Source: Candidatus Gastranaerophilales bacterium
GTDB taxonomy: Bacteria; Cyanobacteriota; Vampirovibrionia; Gastranaerophilales; Gastranaerophilaceae
DNA: 36,614 bases
Direction: 5' to 3'
NCBI GenBank assembly: GCA_944322685.1
Contig: CALUPP010000061.1
Coordinates: 1-36,614, forward strand
Part shown: positions 33,436-36,614 of the stretch, piece by piece
How positions within the stretch are numbered: position 1 is the stretch's first letter
Layout: each line of letters starts with the position of its first letter
Notes under the pieces: generated by a model
The model's database searches: none
What the model saw: the letters and a program-made list of their open reading frames with translations, nothing else
What the model was told of the DNA's origin: nothing
Made by a program: the position numbers and the translations under genes

Positions 33436-35788
33436 ACTTTTCTTCCATCTCTGTTTTTAGCTGCGGAGTGAGCTCGCTGTTTTGTGATTCGACCAGCGCA
33501 AATGCTTCTTTTCGGGCGATTTCGAGGATTTTTGTGTCCCGGACAAGGTCAGCCAGCGCAAAATTGAGCATGCCGCTTTGCCGTGTGCCCAAAAACTCGC
33601 CCGGGCCGCGCAGCTGGAGGTCTTTTTCTGATATAACAAATCCGTTGTTGGTTTCTTCCATGACTTTTAGGCGCTCCAGTGAGGTCTGATCAGCTCTTTG
33701 CGGGATGAGAACGCAATATGACTGCAATTCCGAGCGTCCGACGCGCCCTCTGAGCTGGTGAAGCTGCGACAGGCCGAACCTTTCTGCGTTTTCAATTGCC
33801 ATTACCGTTGCATTCGGCACGTCTACCCCGACCTCGACGACCGTTGTGCTCACTAAAATGTCATATTTTCCGTTTTTGAAGTCGTCCATGACCTCATCTT
33901 TTTCCGCTGGCGTCAATTTTCCGTGCAAAAGTCCGATTTTTAAGTCCGGAAAAACTTCCTCCGCCAGCCTCTGCGCCTCAATTGTCGCAGCCTTGGCCGA
34001 AAGTGTTTCGCTTTCGTCAATTAGCGGGTACACAATGTAGGCCTGATGCCCGTTTTTGACCTCATCCGCAATCAGTTTGTACAACTGTTTGCGCTGGCCA
34101 GGTTTTATCAGCGCAGTTTTAATCGGTTTGCGGTTTTTGGGCATTTCATCGATGATTGAAAAATCCAAATCCCCATGGGTCGTCAGCGCAAGAGTTCTTG
34201 GAATCGGCGTCGCTGTCATGGTAAGCATTTGCGGGTTTTTGCCCTTGGAAAGCAGTTTTGAACGCTGTTTTACCCCGAATCTGTGCTGTTCGTCAATAAC
34301 AATCGCCCCCAGGTTCGCAAATTCCACATTTTCCTGAATCAGCGCATGCGTGCCGATTGCAATGTTAATCTGCCCGTTTTTAAGCCCTGTTTCGAGCTCT
34401 TTTCGGACTTTTGACTTGTTGGAACCAATAAACAGCCCGGCGCTAAGCCCCAATGGAGCCAGCCATTTTACGAAATTGTTAAAATGCTGCTGCGCAAGGA
34501 TTTCCGTCGGCGCCATCAACACCCCCTGATAGCCGTTTTCGACCGCCGAAAGCAGCATTGCACAGGCCACAACGGTTTTTCCGCTTCCGACATCGCCCTG
34601 CAACAGCCTTTGCATTGGCATATCTGACGCAATATCCTTTAAAATCTCTTTTAATGCCTTATCCTGAGCGGACGTGAGCTCAAACGGCAATCCGTCGATA
34701 AATTTGCGCACAAGCCCGTTTTTCTTGATTTTCAGCGGGATTGTTTTTATTCTTTTTGCGTTTTCTTCCCTGATTGTGGCGAGTTTCAGCTGGAGCAGGA
34801 AAAATTCCTCAAAAACTATCGTAAATCTTGCTCTTTCGAGCATTTCTTCGGTCTCGGGAAAGTGGATTTGTTTCAACGCAACCCGCCTGTCAAGAAGATT
34901 GTTCCTTTTCCGGATTTCGTCGGGGATTACCTCGGGCAGCGTGTTCAAATACTTTTCCAGCGCGTTAAAAATTGCCCTGCGGAGGTATTTTATATTCAAT
35001 CCCTCGACCAGCTGATACACCGGAACGATTCTGCCGAGGTTCAGGCTGCTTTTTTCGTCAAAATCACCGGAAAGCACCTGATATTCGGGTTTGTCGATTG
35101 TAAAAATGCCAGAAAATTTGTCAATCTTTGCTTTTCCGGAAATAATAATGCTGGAACCCTTGACAAACTGCGATTTGTACCGCTCAAGAAGAAATTTGCT
35201 CGCTTTTGCATAAAAAAAGTTCAGTTTCACGAGCCCTGTGCCGTCAGACACCGTTAAAGTCACGATTCCCAGCCCTTTGGGCGTGTTGTAGGCTTTTATG
35301 TTCTTTATTTCGCCGATAATCGTGCAGTCCTGCCCCTCTTTCAGGCTTTTAATCAATGTTCTCGACGAATAATCAATATGCCGCTTCGGAAAGTAAAATA
35401 TCAGGTCTTTTGCAGTGAAAATTCCCAGTTTGTTCAGCAAATTTGCCACTTTGGGCCCAACACCTTTTACATAAACAACGTCAACGTCGGCCGGGTTTTG
35501 CGAAAATTCGGGTTTTTCGGATTTTGGCGCTTCCATCTCTTTTCTTATTGTGTAAACCAGCCTCTGTACGGCTTTTCTGCGCGCCGGAACCGATGAAATT
35601 GCGTAAGTTTCGAATTCTTTCGAAAGAACGAGCCATTTTGGGTCGCGTTTCGATTTTTTGTAGAGTTTTGTGAGCAATTTCAGCACAAAGCCGGAAAATG
35701 TGGTCGATTTTCCGCGAATATCAATATACAAATTTTTTTGTTCGACCTCAATCGCCTGCCGAATCTGCTCCAGATTCTCAATCTGCAC
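33401..35788 (-). CDS. recG: ATP-dependent DNA helicase RecG
   Basis: 795 residues from GTG 35788. RecG remodels stalled forks and branch-migrates Holliday junctions. After ~100 lineage-type N-terminal residues come a helix-hairpin-helix/wedge region (VKGVGPKVANLLNKLG), the OB wedge, and the helicase: Walker A GDVGSGKT (398-405), DEQH box (499-502), TATPIPRTL (from 525) and QLHQLRGRVGR (675-685). The start is GTG 35788, with AGGA five bases upstream (35797-35794). The frame stays open to ATG 35998, but that extension is hydrophobic and unlike RecG. Confidence 0.95.
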   Translation of the reverse strand: MQIENLEQIRQAIEVEQKNLYIDIRGKSTTFSGFVLKLLTKLYKKSKRDPKWLVLSKEFETYAISSVPARRKAVQRLVYTIRKEMEAPKSEKPEFSQNPADVDVVYVKGVGPKVANLLNKLGIFTAKDLIFYFPKRHIDYSSRTLIKSLKEGQDCTIIGEIKNIKAYNTPKGLGIVTLTVSDGTGLVKLNFFYAKASKFLLERYKSQFVKGSSIIISGKAKIDKFSGIFTIDKPEYQVLSGDFDEKSSLNLGRIVPVYQLVEGLNIKYLRRAIFNALEKYLNTLPEVIPDEIRKRNNLLDRRVALKQIHFPETEEMLERARFTIVFEEFFLLQLKLATIREENAKRIKTIPLKIKKNGLVRKFIDGLPFELTSAQDKALKEILKDIASDMPMQRLLQGDVGSGKTVVACAMLLSAVENGYQGVLMAPTEILAQQHFNNFVKWLAPLGLSAGLFIGSNKSKVRKELETGLKNGQINIAIGTHALIQENVEFANLGAIVIDEQHRFGVKQRSKLLSKGKNPQMLTMTATPIPRTLALTTHGDLDFSIIDEMPKNRKPIKTALIKPGQRKQLYKLIADEVKNGHQAYIVYPLIDESETLSAKAATIEAQRLAEEVFPDLKIGLLHGKLTPAEKDEVMDDFKNGKYDILVSTTVVEVGVDVPNATVMAIENAERFGLSQLHQLRGRVGRSELQSYCVLIPQRADQTSLERLKVMEETNNGFVISEKDLQLRGPGEFLGTRQSGMLNFALADLVRDTKILEIARKEAFALVESQNSELTPQLKTEMEEKFKTDLNLLMID

Positions 35789-36000
35789 CAATTTCCTGCC
35801 CTCAATCTCTCTTTTTATTTTAGCATATATTATTTTTTCGCAATATACGCGGGCAAATGTAACGAATTGTAACAATATCACCCGCCAGATGTTATAAAAC
35901 GATGAAAAATGGGCATTAAATAAATAGAGGGATATAAAAGGTATGTAAACATGACATAAAAATGTCATTTTTACCCTTTTCCCGTTAAATCCGCTCAATT
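35789..36000. other. recG upstream region
   Basis: AT-rich, no gene supported. A TGACAT/ATGTCA hairpin with T5 lies at 35950-35972 on the plus strand, but no plus-strand gene precedes it. The recG promoter presumably lies here; no clear -35/-10 pair stands out. Confidence 0.5.
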
Positions 36001-36014
36001 AACCCCCTAAACAA

Positions 36015-36395
36015 CCTGTCATCCTGAACTTGCAGCTCCTCTTGTTGCTGACGCAGGAAGCATACAAGGGAGGGTGCTCGCAGAGTATTTCAGGATCGCA
36101 TAAGCCTGAAAAGTGGTCACAAAACCCAAACCGCGCCACAAAAACAAAAATCTTTCCTGTACCCACCCAAAAACCATCCCAAAGGGCCAATCCTCACCCC
36201 AGCCCTCTCCCACAGAGAGGGAGAAAACTCCCCAAAATACTCCTTACTCTCCATCCCCGCAAACAAACCCAAAAGTAGGTCAGGCACCGCCTGACAACAA
36301 CAAACGTTGGCCCTAATTTCCCCAAAAAACAACCACCACCCCGGCTTCTCCCCATCGGAGAGGGCAAGACCAGGAAAATGCCCGCTAAAAGTTTA
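36015..36395. repeat. Block of hairpin-forming intergenic repeats
   Basis: About 380 bases without a credible gene; the plus strand is C/A-rich, unlike the rest of the window. It has four separate inverted repeats: ATCCTGAA (36021-36028) with TTCAGGAT (36089-36096); CCCTCTC (36203-36209) with GAGAGGG (36215-36221); GTCAGGC (36279-36285) with GCCTGAC (36289-36295); and TCTCC (36347-36351) with GGAGA (36357-36361). The CATCCTGAACTTG, CTCACCCCAGCCCTCTCCC and AGGTCAGGC types resemble widely seen dispersed intergenic palindromes. Short open frames here are incidental. Confidence 0.7.
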
Positions 36396-36433
36396 GTTAT
36401 CAGGGTAATTTGCTGAAATCTTGCGCTATAAAT

Positions 36434-36463
36434 AAAAAAACCGGAACATTTATTCCGGTTTTT
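36434..36463 (-). terminator. Intrinsic terminator of the TonB-like gene
   Basis: AACCGGAA (36439-36446) pairs with TTCCGGTT (36453-36460); on the minus strand it is followed by a T-run. It lies about 20 bases after the stop at 36484. Confidence 0.8.
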
Positions 36464-36483
36464 ATACTATGAACTGAATTTAT

Positions 36484-36614
36484 TTAAAATTCGTAGTTAA
36501 CAATAACTGTTCTTGTCGTGAACGGATACGGTGTCTTAAATGGGGACGATTTCCAGATTGCATCATAAATTCCGTGGTTGAATTCGTCGGATTTTGATTG
36601 CTGTATTGCTTTGC
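36484..36614 (-). CDS. C-terminus of a TonB/TolA-like protein (partial)
   Basis: The last 43 codons of a gene that continues beyond the window. The visible end, ...AIWKSSPFKTPYPF... then a strand VIVNYEF at the stop, is like the TonB/TolA C-terminal domain (AxxAIxKASPFxPLP, then a final beta strand). Such domains contact outer-membrane transporters from the periplasm. With so little visible, confidence in the family is moderate. A dedicated terminator follows. Confidence 0.5.
   Translation of the reverse strand, partial: KAIQQSKSDEFNHGIYDAIWKSSPFKTPYPFTTRTVIVNYEF

Noticed and set aside
35950-35972. Hairpin with T5 on the plus strand upstream of recG
   Set aside because: No plus-strand gene precedes it, and the stem is only six base pairs of A/T-rich sequence.
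35789-35998. N-terminal extension of RecG up to ATG 35998
   Set aside because: The extension is hydrophobic and AT-driven, unlike RecG, and the GTG at 35788 has a well-placed AGGA.
36030-36332. Overlapping open frames on both strands between recG and the TonB-like gene
   Set aside because: They fall in the palindromic repeat block, show no family resemblance and have no ribosome-binding site.

Overview
The window reads as a chromosomal segment of an AT-rich, diderm, flagellated bacterium. A three-POTRA Omp85 protein, minC-minD-minE, a filament-cap FliD, a Maf-type (DUF115) glycosyltransferase, a PilZ-tailed beta-helix adhesin and several lineage-type hypotheticals fit best with a non-photosynthetic relative of Cyanobacteria (Vampirovibrionia/Melainabacteria, perhaps gut Gastranaerophilales). 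That placement is inferred from gene content and family resemblance; there is no rRNA in the window. I see no phage, transposase, CRISPR array, tRNA or rRNA.

Layout. 1-2736: 3' part of a large repetitive surface protein ending in a PilZ domain. 2737-3138: intergenic region with two opposed terminators, a promoter-like module and a candidate small RNA on the minus strand. 3139-5758: a divergent phosphoglucose isomerase, a small secreted Cys-rich protein and a helical hypothetical. 6007-7711: clpP, and the ybaB-recR pair. 7756-9153: fliD. 9403-11364: Omp85/BamA-like barrel that appears to start at a non-canonical ATT. 11391-15059: a hypothetical, a GlmS-like SIS isomerase lacking the glutaminase domain, and an overlapping sugar kinase and csaB pair (sugar/cell-envelope theme). 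15189-19252: a membrane-anchored coiled-coil protein, then minC-minD-minE, with MinC and MinE both carrying long acidic additions. 19311-23611: a membrane-anchored two-HKD phospholipase-D-type protein divergent from a GH38 alpha-mannosidase. 23703-28383: a small basic hypothetical, rlmN, a TPR protein, the DUF115/Maf protein and an overlapping dtd. 28533-31717: zinc-ribbon/low-complexity/duplicated-domain protein, rimM, trmD and a REC-STAS regulator, all co-directional. 31714-36614: rpiB, two small hypotheticals, a phosphomevalonate-kinase-like P-loop kinase, recG, a block of hairpin-forming intergenic repeats, and the C-terminus of a TonB/TolA-like protein.

How they connect. Motility is represented by FliD plus a probable flagellin-modifying Maf protein; the envelope by Omp85, csaB, the TonB-like protein and the adhesin; division-site selection by MinCDE; translation quality and ribosome/tRNA maturation by rlmN, dtd, rimM and trmD; recombination by recR and recG. 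The most unusual signals are the PilZ domain at the end of an apparently exported adhesin, a ~50 bp module present three times (in front of two orphan genes and a candidate sRNA), the duplicated-domain protein beside rimM-trmD, the REC-STAS fusion, and the acidic extensions of MinC and MinE.
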